A stretch of 64,000 nt of DNA from Sphingomonas taxi (GTDB lineage Bacteria; Pseudomonadota; Alphaproteobacteria; Sphingomonadales; Sphingomonadaceae): NCBI GenBank assembly GCA_003240625.1, contig QFMX01000007.1, forward strand, positions 1 through 64,000, given 5' to 3'. Below are positions 40,588-48,748 of this stretch, piece after piece (the first letter of the stretch is position 1; each line of letters begins with the position of its first letter). The notes under the pieces are model-generated. The model made no database searches, had not been told where the DNA came from, and saw only the letters and a list, made by a program, of their open reading frames with translations. The translations under genes were made by a program, and so were the position numbers.

Positions 40588-42096
40588 TCAGTTCCTCGGT
40601 GGTTGGCGGCGGTAGCTGAGCGCTTCGGCGATGTGGATGCGGCCGACTGTCTCGCTGTTCGCGAGGTCGGCGATTGTACGGCCGACGCGGAGGATACGCG
40701 TATAGCCGCGGGCCGTCAGCCGCATCGCTTCCGCGGCTTGGGCGAGAAGCCTTCGGCCGGGTTCGTCGGGCGTGGCGACGGCATCTAGCAATGCGCCATC
40801 CGCCTCTGCATTCGTGCGAACCGGGTGGTCGCGGTAACGGTCGGTCTGGATCGCCCGGGCCGCGGCGACGCGGGCGGCGACTTCGCCCGAGCCTTCGGTC
40901 GGTGGGGGCAGGATCAGGTCGGCGGCGCTGACCGCCTGAACGTCGATGTGCAGGTCGATCCGGTCGAGCAAAGGCCCGGACACCTTCGCCTGATAATCTG
41001 CGGCGCACTTCGGGGCTCTCGCGCAGGCAAGGCTCGCATCGCCGAGATGGCCGCACCGACACGGGTTCATCGCCGCGATCAACTGTACGCGCGCTGGGAA
41101 CGTGACGTGTGCGTTGGCGCGGGCGACGCTGACCGTACCGGTTTCCAACGGTTGGCGAAGCGAATCGAGGACGGCGCGCTGGAACTCGGGGAGTTCGTCG
41201 AGAAACAACACGCCGAGATGCGCAAGGCTGACTTCACCCGGCTTCACCTTCAGTCCCCCGCCGGTGAGCGCCGCCATCGATGCGGAATGATGCGGCGCGC
41301 GGAACGGGCGTGTACGCGTCAGGCGACCGCCGGAAAGCGTGCCGGCGACCGACTGGACCATCGACACTTCGAGCGCCTCGGCGGGGTCGAGCGGCGGAAG
41401 GATGCCGGGAAGGCACGACGCCATGAGAGACTTCCCAGACCCCGGCGGACCTACCATCAGTAAATTGTGGGAGCCTGCCGCGGCGATCTCCAGCGCACGC
41501 TTGGCGGTCTCCTGCCCCTTCACCTGCCGCAAGTCCGGACCGTGATCGGCGGCTTCGGCGATTCCCGGCTTGGGTGGGCTGAGCAGGCCGTGGCCCCTGA
41601 AGTGGTTGAGCAACGCCAGCAGGTCGGGCGCGGCGATCACCTCGATCTCGCCCGCCCAGGCCGCTTCCGATCCTTGCGCGGCGGGGCAGACGAGCCCCTT
41701 CCCCACTTCCGATGCATGCAACGCCGCGAGCAGCACACCCGGCGACGCGGTGATCCGTGCATCGAGCCCCAGTTCACCGACGATCACATAATCCGCCAGC
41801 GCCTCGGCATCGACCACCCCCATCGCCGCCAGCAACGCCAGCGCGATAGGTAGATCGAAATGCGACCCTTCTTTCGGCAGATCGGCCGGCGACAGGTTCA
41901 CCGCGATGCGTTTCGGCGGCAGCGACAGTCCCATCCCGGCGATCGCGCCGCGCACGCGTTCGCGGCTTTCGCCGACCGCCTTGTCCGCGAGGCCGACGAC
42001 GTTGAACGCGGGAAGTCCTGGAATCAGTTGGACTTGTACCTCGACCGCGCGCGCTTCGAGTCCCAGATACGCCACCGTCGCTACGATCGCCGCCAT
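40588..42096 (-). CDS. comM: YifB/ComM-family Mg-chelatase-like AAA+ ATPase
   Basis: 502 residues from ATG 42096 (MAAIVATVAYLGLEARAV). ComM is a hexameric helicase that promotes branch migration during natural transformation. The N-terminal Lon-like fold has KRIAVNLSPADLPKEGSHFDLPIAL (written in parts: RIAVNLSPADLPKEG, SHFDLPIAL). Walker A GPPGSGKS, Walker B GVLFLDELPEF, zinc-finger-like MNPCRCGHLGD with ARAPKC, and sensor part SGPLLDRIDLHIDV. Complete and of usual length. Single gene next to tRNA-Leu. Confidence 0.94.
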   Translation of the reverse strand: MAAIVATVAYLGLEARAVEVQVQLIPGLPAFNVVGLADKAVGESRERVRGAIAGMGLSLPPKRIAVNLSPADLPKEGSHFDLPIALALLAAMGVVDAEALADYVIVGELGLDARITASPGVLLAALHASEVGKGLVCPAAQGSEAAWAGEIEVIAAPDLLALLNHFRGHGLLSPPKPGIAEAADHGPDLRQVKGQETAKRALEIAAAGSHNLLMVGPPGSGKSLMASCLPGILPPLDPAEALEVSMVQSVAGTLSGGRLTRTRPFRAPHHSASMAALTGGGLKVKPGEVSLAHLGVLFLDELPEFQRAVLDSLRQPLETGTVSVARANAHVTFPARVQLIAAMNPCRCGHLGDASLACARAPKCAADYQAKVSGPLLDRIDLHIDVQAVSAADLILPPPTEGSGEVAARVAAARAIQTDRYRDHPVRTNAEADGALLDAVATPDEPGRRLLAQAAEAMRLTARGYTRILRVGRTIADLANSETVGRIHIAEALSYRRQPPRN

Positions 42097-42231
42097 GCCC
42101 GCTCCCCCGCGACACGACGTCACGCCTTATTCATACCCGATTTGCCCTGTCTGCAAGTATGGGGTCTGCAAGAACACGCGGCCGGAATCCTCTGCCACTG
42201 CCGTCTTGCCAACCTAATACACCGGACCCAC

Positions 42232-42543
42232 ATGCCTTCCGTGAAAGCAGTCCGCTCCCCCATTCTCCGCTTCGGCCAGTTGGTGCTCGGGATAGTGTTG
42301 ATCCTGAGCGCACCGATTCTCGCGCCGCTGCCGGGGCCGGCGGGAATATTCCTGTTCGCAGGCGGGATGGTGCTGGTCCTGCGCAATTCGCGGTGGGCGC
42401 GGCTGAAATGGGCGCGGTTGAAGCGGCGCTGGCCGAGAGCCGGGCATTTCGTCGATCGGATGATGCGGCGGCAGAGCGCGATGCGGCGACATGAGCGTGC
42501 CAAAGCCGCGAAAAGCATGCCCGTCACGCCGGGTGCGAATTGA
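42232..42543 (+). CDS. Small two-helix membrane protein (PGPGW-like)
   Basis: 103 residues. One hydrophobic segment at about 14-32 and a second after PGPAG (IFLFAGGMVLVLRN), followed by a very basic, Trp- and Arg-rich tail (WARLKWARLKRRWPRAG). The central PGPAG turn resembles the PGPGW family of putative inner-membrane proteins. Function unknown. It is 87 bp upstream of rpmH on the same strand, with a GCCG hairpin (GGCCGTCCCCGTGGCGGCC) in between, perhaps part of the rpmH leader or a terminator. Confidence 0.75.
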   Translation: MPSVKAVRSPILRFGQLVLGIVLILSAPILAPLPGPAGIFLFAGGMVLVLRNSRWARLKWARLKRRWPRAGHFVDRMMRRQSAMRRHERAKAAKSMPVTPGAN

Positions 42544-42623
42544 CTTACCGCCGCCCTTTCCGTAAGCGCCCAGCCATCAAGGCCGTCCCCGTGGCGGCCG
42601 TTTTCTATTTGATGACCTAGGGA

Positions 42624-43202
42624 ATGACCAATGAAGCGGACCTTTCAGCCGAGCAACCTGGTACGCGCACGCCGTCACGGCTTCCGCGCACGGATGGCGA
42701 CGGTCGGCGGCCGGGCAGTGATCCACGCACGCCGCTCACGCGGTCGCAAGAAGCTGTCGGCCTAACTATTCTCGACAAACGCCGCGATTTTCTCGCGGCG
42801 AATGCGGGGAAGCGCGCACCGATGCCGGGATTCGTCCTGCTCATGCGCCCCCGCGACGACGGTGACGATACGATGCGAATCGGCTTCACCGTCACCAAGA
42901 AGATCGGCAACGCCGTCGTCCGGAACCGCATGAAACGGCGGTTGCGGGCGTTGGCGCGGGAGCTGTTGCCGGAGCGCGGCGTTGCGGGGGCCGATCATGT
43001 GCTGATCGGGCGGAATGGCGGAGTCGAGCGGGACTACGCGTTGCTGCGGACCGAGCTTGGTAAGGCGTTTCGCAAGGTCACGCCGCAAGCTCAAGCTACA
43101 GACCCTGCATCGGCGCAAGCCACTACATCGGCGCAAGCCACTACATCGACGAAAGCCACCACCCCGGCGAAGGCCGGGGCCCAGGTGGGAAAGCGGCCGT
43201 GA
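42624..43202 (+). CDS. rnpA: Ribonuclease P protein component (extended frame around rpmH)
   Basis: Protein subunit of RNase P, which trims tRNA 5' ends. The conserved domain runs from about codon 50 (ILDKRRDFLAANAGKRAPM) through the signature GFTVTKKIGNAVVRNRMKRR to about codon 150. No ATG, GTG or TTG exists between the rpmH stop and the domain start. The only canonical start keeping the domain whole is ATG 42624, 7 nt before rpmH, which adds about 47 residues encoded over rpmH in another frame. An ATT start at 42768 is the alternative, and ATG 42822 would cut the domain. From codon 153 the tail is a repeat (QATTSAQATTSTKATTPAKA) made by an 18 bp tandem repeat and a family C element. Gene certain, both ends unusual. 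Confidence 0.88.
   Translation: MTNEADLSAEQPGTRTPSRLPRTDGDGRRPGSDPRTPLTRSQEAVGLTILDKRRDFLAANAGKRAPMPGFVLLMRPRDDGDDTMRIGFTVTKKIGNAVVRNRMKRRLRALARELLPERGVAGADHVLIGRNGGVERDYALLRTELGKAFRKVTPQAQATDPASAQATTSAQATTSTKATTPAKAGAQVGKRP
42631..42765 (+). CDS. rpmH: 50S ribosomal protein L34
   Basis: 44 residues, beginning MKRTFQPSNLVRARRHGF and ending GRKKLSA, a full-length L34. AGGGA ends 7 nt upstream of ATG 42631, which is good spacing. The whole gene lies inside a longer frame that begins at ATG 42624 and continues into rnpA. First gene of the classic rpmH-rnpA-yidD-yidC-engB order. Confidence 0.97.
   Translation: MKRTFQPSNLVRARRHGFRARMATVGGRAVIHARRSRGRKKLSA
43111..43163. repeat. 18 bp tandem repeat in the rnpA 3' end
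   Basis: Two exact units of CGGCGCAAGCCACTACAT (43111-43128, 43129-43146) and a diverged third that runs into the family C arm. In the rnpA frame each unit codes for six residues (AQATTS type). Confidence 0.9.
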
Positions 43203-43262
43203 TGCAGCACCGCCATTCGTTAGCGACGTCCACCAACTGGGCCCCGGCCTTCGCCGGGGTGG
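43157..43262. repeat. Inverted repeat, family C, overlapping the rnpA end
   Basis: Arms CCACCACCCCGGCGAAGGCC and GGCCTTCGCCGGGGTGG with GGGCCCAGGTGG / CCAACTGGGCCC inside. The first arm encodes the last residues of RnpA, and the stop (43200-43202) lies in the spacer. Confidence 0.9.
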
Positions 43263-43293
43263 AAATGTCTTACTCGAAGCGGCTCTCTTGGCC

Positions 43294-43351
43294 CTTGTTC
43301 TCCCGCGAAGGCGGGAGCCCAGACTGGGTCCCCGCCTTCGCGGGGAAACAA
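43294..43351. repeat. Inverted repeat, family B, between rnpA and yidD
   Basis: Arms CTTGTTCTCCCGCGAAGGCG and CGCCTTCGCGGGGAAACAA around CCAGACTGGG. It lies inside an operon, 31 nt before the yidD start, so it could affect read-through or mRNA decay. Confidence 0.9.
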
Positions 43352-43382
43352 TTTTGTGCCGCGGGCGAACGTCGGTTTTGAC

Positions 43383-43640
43383 ATGCTAGCCCGCCTCCTC
43401 ATCCTCATCGCCCGCGCATGGCAACTCGGCCCTTCCCTCGTCCTGCCGTCGAGTTGCCGCTACGATCCTTCGTGTTCAGCCTATGCAATAGAGGCCGTTG
43501 GGCGCTATGGCGCGCTCAAGGGGGGCTGGTTGGCGGCGAAGCGTATCGCGCGTTGCCATCCGTGGGGCGGGTACGGACCTGACCCGGTCCCCGACCACGA
43601 CCCAGACATCGACAAGAAATTGAAAGACGCCGCCCTGTGA
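43383..43640 (+). CDS. yidD: Membrane protein insertion efficiency factor YidD
   Basis: 85 residues from ATG 43383. Small membrane-associated protein that aids YidC-dependent insertion. The invariant core LPSSCRYDPSCSAYAIEAVG and ARCHPWGGYGPDPVP are intact, with the three family Cys residues; an amphipathic N-terminal helix (LARLLILIARAWQLG) would lie on the membrane. GTGA overlap with yidC (43637-43640). Upstream repeats separate it from rnpA by 180 bp. Confidence 0.95.
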   Translation: MLARLLILIARAWQLGPSLVLPSSCRYDPSCSAYAIEAVGRYGALKGGWLAAKRIARCHPWGGYGPDPVPDHDPDIDKKLKDAAL

Positions 43641-45346
43641 AAGACGACAAGCAGAATTTCGTGCTGTTCGCGGTGATCGCGGCGCTGATCCTGTTCGGCT
43701 GGCCGCTGATCCAGGGCAAGTTCTTCCCGACCGCGAATCCGCCGGTCACGAAGATCGAAGCTGGCAAGACCAAGGCCGTGGCGAACCCCGCCGCCGATCC
43801 GGCCGCGGACGGCGCCGCCGCCATTGGCGACCGCAACGCCGTGATCGCAAGCACCCCGCGCATCCGCATCGAGACGCCGCGTGTGTCGGGCTCGATCAAC
43901 CTCAAGGGCGCGCGGATCGACGATCTCGTGCTCAAGGGCTATGACGAGACGGTCGCGAAGAACTCGCCGCCGATCCGCCTGCTCTCGCCCGCCGGTGCGC
44001 CCGACGCGTATTTCGCCAGCTTCGGCTGGCGCGCGCAGGGCCTGGCCCCGCCTGCGGCCGACGCGGTCTGGACGCCCTCTGGCGCGACCACGCTGACGCC
44101 GACCACGCCGGTCACGCTCGACGCGACCAACGCCACCGGCCAGCGCTTCCGCATCCAGATCGCGGTCGATCAGGACTATATGTTCACGGTCCGCCAGACC
44201 GTCCTGAACGCCGGCACCGCGCCCGTCCCCGTCGCCACCTATGGCCTCGTCAACCGCGTCGGCATCTCGAAGGATCCATCGTCGATGACGATCCATGTCG
44301 GGCCGATGTCGGTCGACAATGGCGGCGCGCATTACCGTCCGAACTACAAGGACATCGACGAAGCCGCGCAGAAGTTCACGACGACCGGCGGCTGGCTCGG
44401 CTTCACCGACAAATACTGGCTGACCGCGCTTGTCCCCGACCAGGCGCAGGCGTTCGACGGCCAGTTCCGCGCCGGCGCCAACAAGGCGTACCAGGCCGAC
44501 TACGCGCTCCAGCCCAAGCAGGTCGCACCCGGCCAGGCAATAACTCAGACGTCGCGCTTCTTCGCTGGTGCGAAGGAAGTCCGCCTGCTTGATCGCTACA
44601 CCGATCAGGCAGGCGGCGTCGCGAAGCTCGATTACGCGATCGACTGGGGCTGGTTCCGCATCGTCGAGAAGCCGATCTTCTATTATCTCGACTGGCTGTT
44701 CCGCATGGTCGGCAACTTCGGCGTCGCGATCATCCTGCTAACGGTGACGATCCGCGGCCTGCTGTTCCCGATCGCGCAGCGCCAGTTCAAGTCGATGGCC
44801 GCGATGCGCGCCGTCCAGCCAAAGATGAAGCTGCTGCAGGAGAAGTATAAGGACGACAAGGTCCGCATGCAGCAGGAGGTGATGGCGCTGTACAAGGCGG
44901 AGAAGGTCAATCCGCTCGCGGGTTGCGCGCCGACGCTGCTCCAGATCCCGATCATGTACGCACTCTACAAGGTGCTGATGCTGACGATCGAAATGCGTCA
45001 CCAGCCGTTCGTCGCGTGGATCAAGGATCTGTCCGCGCCCGATCCGCTGACGCCGCTCAACCTGTTCGGCCTGTTGCCGTTCACGCCGCCGCACATGATC
45101 GCGATCGGTGTCGTGCCGATCATCCTGGGCATCAGCATGTACTTCCAGTTCAAGCTGAACCCGACGCCGATGGACGACACGCAGAAGCAGGTCTTCAAGC
45201 TGCTGCCATGGGTCCTGATGTTCGTGATGGCGCCGTTCGCGGTTGGCCTTCAGGTGTACTGGATCACGTCGAACGTCCTGACGATCATCCAGCAGAAGCT
45301 GCTCTACGCCCGCCATCCGGGCCTCCAAGTACCGGTGACCAAGTGA
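43637..45346 (+). CDS. yidC: Membrane protein insertase YidC
   Basis: 569 residues from GTG 43637. Inserts membrane proteins alone or with SecYEG. The N-terminal membrane helix (NFVLFAVIAALILFGWPLIQ) is followed by a periplasmic beta-supersandwich of about 320 residues. The C-terminal 60KD_IMP core has five helices, starting near FYYLDWLFRMVGNFGVAIIL, with the hydrophilic-groove Arg in TVTIRGLLFPIA, the cytoplasmic hairpin (KMKLLQEKYKDD) and LAGCAPTLLQIPIMYALYKV. Full length for a Gram-negative YidC. Coupled to yidD and engB by GTGA overlaps. Confidence 0.97.
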   Translation: MKDDKQNFVLFAVIAALILFGWPLIQGKFFPTANPPVTKIEAGKTKAVANPAADPAADGAAAIGDRNAVIASTPRIRIETPRVSGSINLKGARIDDLVLKGYDETVAKNSPPIRLLSPAGAPDAYFASFGWRAQGLAPPAADAVWTPSGATTLTPTTPVTLDATNATGQRFRIQIAVDQDYMFTVRQTVLNAGTAPVPVATYGLVNRVGISKDPSSMTIHVGPMSVDNGGAHYRPNYKDIDEAAQKFTTTGGWLGFTDKYWLTALVPDQAQAFDGQFRAGANKAYQADYALQPKQVAPGQAITQTSRFFAGAKEVRLLDRYTDQAGGVAKLDYAIDWGWFRIVEKPIFYYLDWLFRMVGNFGVAIILLTVTIRGLLFPIAQRQFKSMAAMRAVQPKMKLLQEKYKDDKVRMQQEVMALYKAEKVNPLAGCAPTLLQIPIMYALYKVLMLTIEMRHQPFVAWIKDLSAPDPLTPLNLFGLLPFTPPHMIAIGVVPIILGISMYFQFKLNPTPMDDTQKQVFKLLPWVLMFVMAPFAVGLQVYWITSNVLTIIQQKLLYARHPGLQVPVTK

Positions 45347-46035
45347 ACGACGTTCCCAACCCCGGCGCGAATCTGGACCCTGATCTGGAGCAGACGGACG
45401 CGCCGTTCACGCCCGAGATGCTGGAGCATGCGCGAAAGCTGTTCGCGGGGCATGTCGGCTTCCTGAAGTCGGCACCGACGCTCGAATTCCTGCCCGATGC
45501 GTCGGTGCCGGAAGTGGCGTTTGCGGGCCGCTCCAACGTCGGCAAGTCGTCGCTGTTGAACGCGCTCACCGGGCGCAACTCGATGGCACGCACGTCGAAC
45601 ACGCCGGGCCGTACGCAGGAGCTGAACTTCTTCGAGGTCGGCGCCCCGCTCGCGTTCCGCCTGGTCGACATGCCCGGCTACGGGTTCGCCAAGGCGCCCA
45701 AGGACGTCGTCAAGAAATGGCGCTTCCTGATCAACGACTTCCTGCGCGGCCGTGACGTGCTGAAGCGCGCGCTCGTGCTGATCGATTCGCGCCATGGCAT
45801 CAAGGACGTCGACCGCGAGATCCTCGAGATGCTCGACAAGGCCGCGGTCAGCTACCGCATGGTCCTGACCAAGGCGGACAAGATCAAGGCGTCCGAACTA
45901 GTCGAAGTGACCGAACGCACCGCGATCGAAGCACGCAAGCGTCCCGCCGCGCATCCCGACATCCTCGTCACGTCGAGCGAATACGGCATGGGTATCCCCG
46001 AACTCCGCGCAGCAGTCGTCGAAGCGGTCAGCTAA
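45343..46035 (+). CDS. engB: Ribosome biogenesis GTP-binding protein EngB (YihA/YsxC)
   Basis: 230 residues from GTG 45343, forming GTGA with the yidC stop. GTPase needed for late 50S assembly and normal division. Motifs: G1 FAGRSNVGKSSLLNAL, G2 TSNTPGRTQ, G3 VDMPGYGFAKAP, G4 LTKADKIK and G5 VTSSEYGMG. The first 35 residues are acidic and family-variable. Last gene of the rpmH-rnpA-yidD-yidC run; engB after yidC is usual in alphaproteobacteria. Confidence 0.96.
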   Translation: MNDVPNPGANLDPDLEQTDAPFTPEMLEHARKLFAGHVGFLKSAPTLEFLPDASVPEVAFAGRSNVGKSSLLNALTGRNSMARTSNTPGRTQELNFFEVGAPLAFRLVDMPGYGFAKAPKDVVKKWRFLINDFLRGRDVLKRALVLIDSRHGIKDVDREILEMLDKAAVSYRMVLTKADKIKASELVEVTERTAIEARKRPAAHPDILVTSSEYGMGIPELRAAVVEAVS

Positions 46036-46118
46036 ACGAACGGTTGCGGACCGATCTTCGGTTTCCGGCTGACACGGTTCGTCAAACTCCGTAGCTTCCC
46101 GTAAAAGGGGAGTACGAT

Positions 46119-47546
46119 ATGCGTAGGGCGTTCGGGGGAATGTTGGCGATGGCAGTGATGCTGTCGGGCTGCGGGGGCAGCGACGAGGGCACGATTTCGA
46201 CCGGCGGCAGTACGCCCGCGCCGGCTCCGACGGCCTCCACGGGATGCTCGCTGCGCGAACGCCAGGACTGGGCGGCGGCGCAAATTCGCGAATGGTATCT
46301 GTTCCCGGACACGCTGCCCGCGACGCTGAGCACCGCGTCCTACACGACGGTAGACGACTACATCGATGCGCTCACCGCCACCGCGCGGGCGCAGCGGAAA
46401 GACCGGTTCTTCACCTATCTGACGTCGATCAAGGAAGAGAACGCCTATTATAATGCCGGGTCCAGCGCAGGCTTCGGCATCCGGTTCGCGCTGGATCAGT
46501 CCGGCCAGCGGCTGTTCTCGGCGGAGTCGTTCGAAGGCGCGCCGGGGCTCGCGGCAGGGATCGATCGCGGTACGGAGATCCTGGCGATCGGTACGACGTC
46601 CGCCACTCTTCGAACCGTCAGTGCGATCGTCGCGGCGGAAGGCACCGCCGGGCTGACCACCGCGCTCGGCCCCGATACCGCCGGAACCGCACGGGTCATG
46701 CAGATCAACGACGCGGCGGGTACGCGTACCGTCACCGTTACCAAGACCGACTTCTCGTTGCTGCCGGTATCGAGCCGCTATGGCGCGAAGATCATCCAGG
46801 ATGGCGGGCAGAGCGTCGGCTACATCAACCTGCGGACGTTCATCAAAACTGCGGAGCCCGCGCTGAAGACCGCCTTCGCCGATTTCCGCGCCAAGGGCGT
46901 CACGAAAGTCATCATCGATCTGCGTTATAACGGTGGTGGCCTGATCGAGACGGCGGAATATCTGGGCGATCTGCTCGGTGGTGCCCGGTCGACCTCCGAA
47001 GTCTTCGACTACGTCACCTTCCGCACCGAGAAGGCCTCGAACAACACGACGCGATTCTTCGCACCGCAGCCCGAATCGATCGCGCCCACGCGGATCGCGT
47101 TCATCGGCACGGGCGGCACGGCGTCGGCGAGCGAACTCGTCATCAACGCGTTCACGCCGTATCTGCACACCAACGCCGGACTGATCGGCACCAACACCTA
47201 TGGCAAGCCGGTCGGCCAGATCGCGCTCGACAGGGAAGCGTGCGACGATCGCCTGCGCGTGGTGGCGCTTGCGACCCAGAACGCCGCACGCAGCGGGGAT
47301 TACTATGACGGGCTGGCCACCAAGGTCGAGGCGTCCTGCCAGGCATCGGACGATATCGGCTACCAGCTCGGCGACCCGCTCGAATCGTCGACCCGAGAAG
47401 CCCTGAACTTTCTCGCCGGGCGGAGCTGTACGCCGATCACGGGCGCGGCGAACGCACGATCGCTTCGTACCGCCGACACGCGGCGCGACCTGCTGATGCC
47501 GGATCGCCCGGGCACCGCACAGCGCGAAGTGCCGGGCCTGTTCTGA
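46119..47546 (+). CDS. S41-family C-terminal-processing-like peptidase, lipoprotein
   Basis: 475 residues. Lipobox AMAVMLSGCGGS puts a lipid-anchored Cys at residue 18. A Ser/Pro/Thr linker follows, then a helical N-terminal S41 region (SLRERQDWAAAQIREWYLFP), a PDZ-like part around residues 110-210 and the protease core: KVIIDLRYNGGGLIETAEYL, the Ser motif GTGGTASASELVINAF (Ser about 335) and the Lys region NTYGKPVGQ about 25 residues on. Predicted envelope serine protease with a Ser/Lys dyad. This long lipoprotein subtype is frequent in sphingomonads; its substrate is unknown. Confidence 0.9.
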   Translation: MRRAFGGMLAMAVMLSGCGGSDEGTISTGGSTPAPAPTASTGCSLRERQDWAAAQIREWYLFPDTLPATLSTASYTTVDDYIDALTATARAQRKDRFFTYLTSIKEENAYYNAGSSAGFGIRFALDQSGQRLFSAESFEGAPGLAAGIDRGTEILAIGTTSATLRTVSAIVAAEGTAGLTTALGPDTAGTARVMQINDAAGTRTVTVTKTDFSLLPVSSRYGAKIIQDGGQSVGYINLRTFIKTAEPALKTAFADFRAKGVTKVIIDLRYNGGGLIETAEYLGDLLGGARSTSEVFDYVTFRTEKASNNTTRFFAPQPESIAPTRIAFIGTGGTASASELVINAFTPYLHTNAGLIGTNTYGKPVGQIALDREACDDRLRVVALATQNAARSGDYYDGLATKVEASCQASDDIGYQLGDPLESSTREALNFLAGRSCTPITGAANARSLRTADTRRDLLMPDRPGTAQREVPGLF

Positions 47547-47613
47547 CGGCACGACACGAGAGGGGACTGCGAGCGAGTTGCCTCTTTCCGTCCCCTCGCC
47601 TAGCACCGCGCGC

Positions 47614-48282
47614 ATGAAACTGATCATCGGCAACAAGGCCTATTCCTCCTGGTCGCTGCGCGGCTGGCTCGCGTGCAAGCAGTCCGGGCTGCCGTTCGAG
47701 GAGGTGGTCGTGCCGATGTACGACGCCGATTGGGAAAAGCGCCGCTCAGGGAACGAGTTCGCGCCGTCGTCGGGCAAGGTGCCGATCCTGTGGGACGGCG
47801 ACGCGGTGGTGTGGGACAGCCTGGCGATCGTCGACTATCTCGCCGACAAGGTCGGGCGCGAGCGCTTCTGGCCCGAGGACAATGCCGCGCGGGCGATGGC
47901 GCGGTCGATGGCGGCGGAGATGCATTCGAGCTTTGCCGCGCTGCGTCGCAAGCACAGCATGAACGTCCGCCAGGTGTTCCCGGCGCGCACCCCCGACGAC
48001 GACGTGCTCGCCGAGTTGCAGCGGATCATGGAGATCTGGGCACAAGCGCGCGCACGCTTCGGTGGGGGCGGCGATTTCCTGTTCGGCCAGTTCGGGGCGG
48101 CGGACATCATGTTCGCGCCGGTCGTCACCCGGATCGTGACCTACCAGCTGCCGATCGCGCGCTTTGCCGCCGGCTATATGCAGGCGATGTTCGAACATCC
48201 CTTCATGCAGGACTGGATCGCGGCCGCGCAGGAAGAGGAATGGGTGCTCGAGCAATATGAGCAGCCCGTGGCAGCTCAATAG
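47614..48282 (+). CDS. Glutathione S-transferase (third, zeta/theta-like)
   Basis: 222 residues from ATG 47614. N terminus MKLIIGNKAYSSWSLRGWLA carries the SSWS motif of zeta-like enzymes, and SGKVPILWDGDAVVWDSLAI the cis-Pro and glutathione-gamma-Glu site. The helical half has MHSSFAALRRKHSMNVR and FLFGQFGAADIMFAPVVTRI. It resembles the GstA-4/maleylacetoacetate-isomerase-like group, though no tyrosine-pathway gene is near. The 3' end overlaps the convergent cupin gene by 7 nt. Confidence 0.92.
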   Translation: MKLIIGNKAYSSWSLRGWLACKQSGLPFEEVVVPMYDADWEKRRSGNEFAPSSGKVPILWDGDAVVWDSLAIVDYLADKVGRERFWPEDNAARAMARSMAAEMHSSFAALRRKHSMNVRQVFPARTPDDDVLAELQRIMEIWAQARARFGGGGDFLFGQFGAADIMFAPVVTRIVTYQLPIARFAAGYMQAMFEHPFMQDWIAAAQEEEWVLEQYEQPVAAQ

Positions 48283-48725
48283 GGCGTCCCGTCGCGATGC
48301 ACCTCTCCTGTTTCCGGCGAATAGAGCAGGTCGATATCGGGGTAGGTCACCAACGACGCCTCCGGCACGCCGAGCGCGAGCAGTACGCAATCGGCGTCGC
48401 TCTCATTGATCAGGTGATGGCCGTTGCCGTCACCCTTGGGGAAGACCGCGATGTCGCCGGTTCGCATCAGATGCCGACCATCGTCGTCGATCAGAATTGC
48501 CTCGCCCGCGAGGATGACGACGATCTCGTCCTCGCCCGCGTGCCAGTGACGCTGCGAGGACCAGGTGCCGGGGGACAGCACGACATGGTTCGCCGCCCAG
48601 TCGGTCGCGCCGCCGGCGCGTGCGATGTCGCGGATGACGCGGCCGGCGGCGGGCTCGTCGAAGGGTGGCGGATAATCGCTGCCGATTTTCACGGGCGCGA
48701 TGCGGGCGATATCGATCTTGGGCAT
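48276..48725 (-). CDS. Cupin-domain protein
   Basis: 149 residues. Single cupin barrel with motif 1 as SSQRHWHAGEDEIVVILAG (two His and a Glu for a metal) and motif 2 as TGDIAVFPKGDGNGHHLIN (last ligand His). The metal site therefore looks complete. The C-terminal tail ends LLYSPETGEVHRDGTPY. Could be a sugar isomerase-like or dioxygenase-type protein; nothing in the context decides. Convergent with the GST and divergent from dapE (23 bp apart), so the dapE and cupin promoters overlap. Confidence 0.85.
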   Translation of the reverse strand: MPKIDIARIAPVKIGSDYPPPFDEPAAGRVIRDIARAGGATDWAANHVVLSPGTWSSQRHWHAGEDEIVVILAGEAILIDDDGRHLMRTGDIAVFPKGDGNGHHLINESDADCVLLALGVPEASLVTYPDIDLLYSPETGEVHRDGTPY

Positions 48726-48748
48726 GAAGGAACAACGGCGATGGCGGC

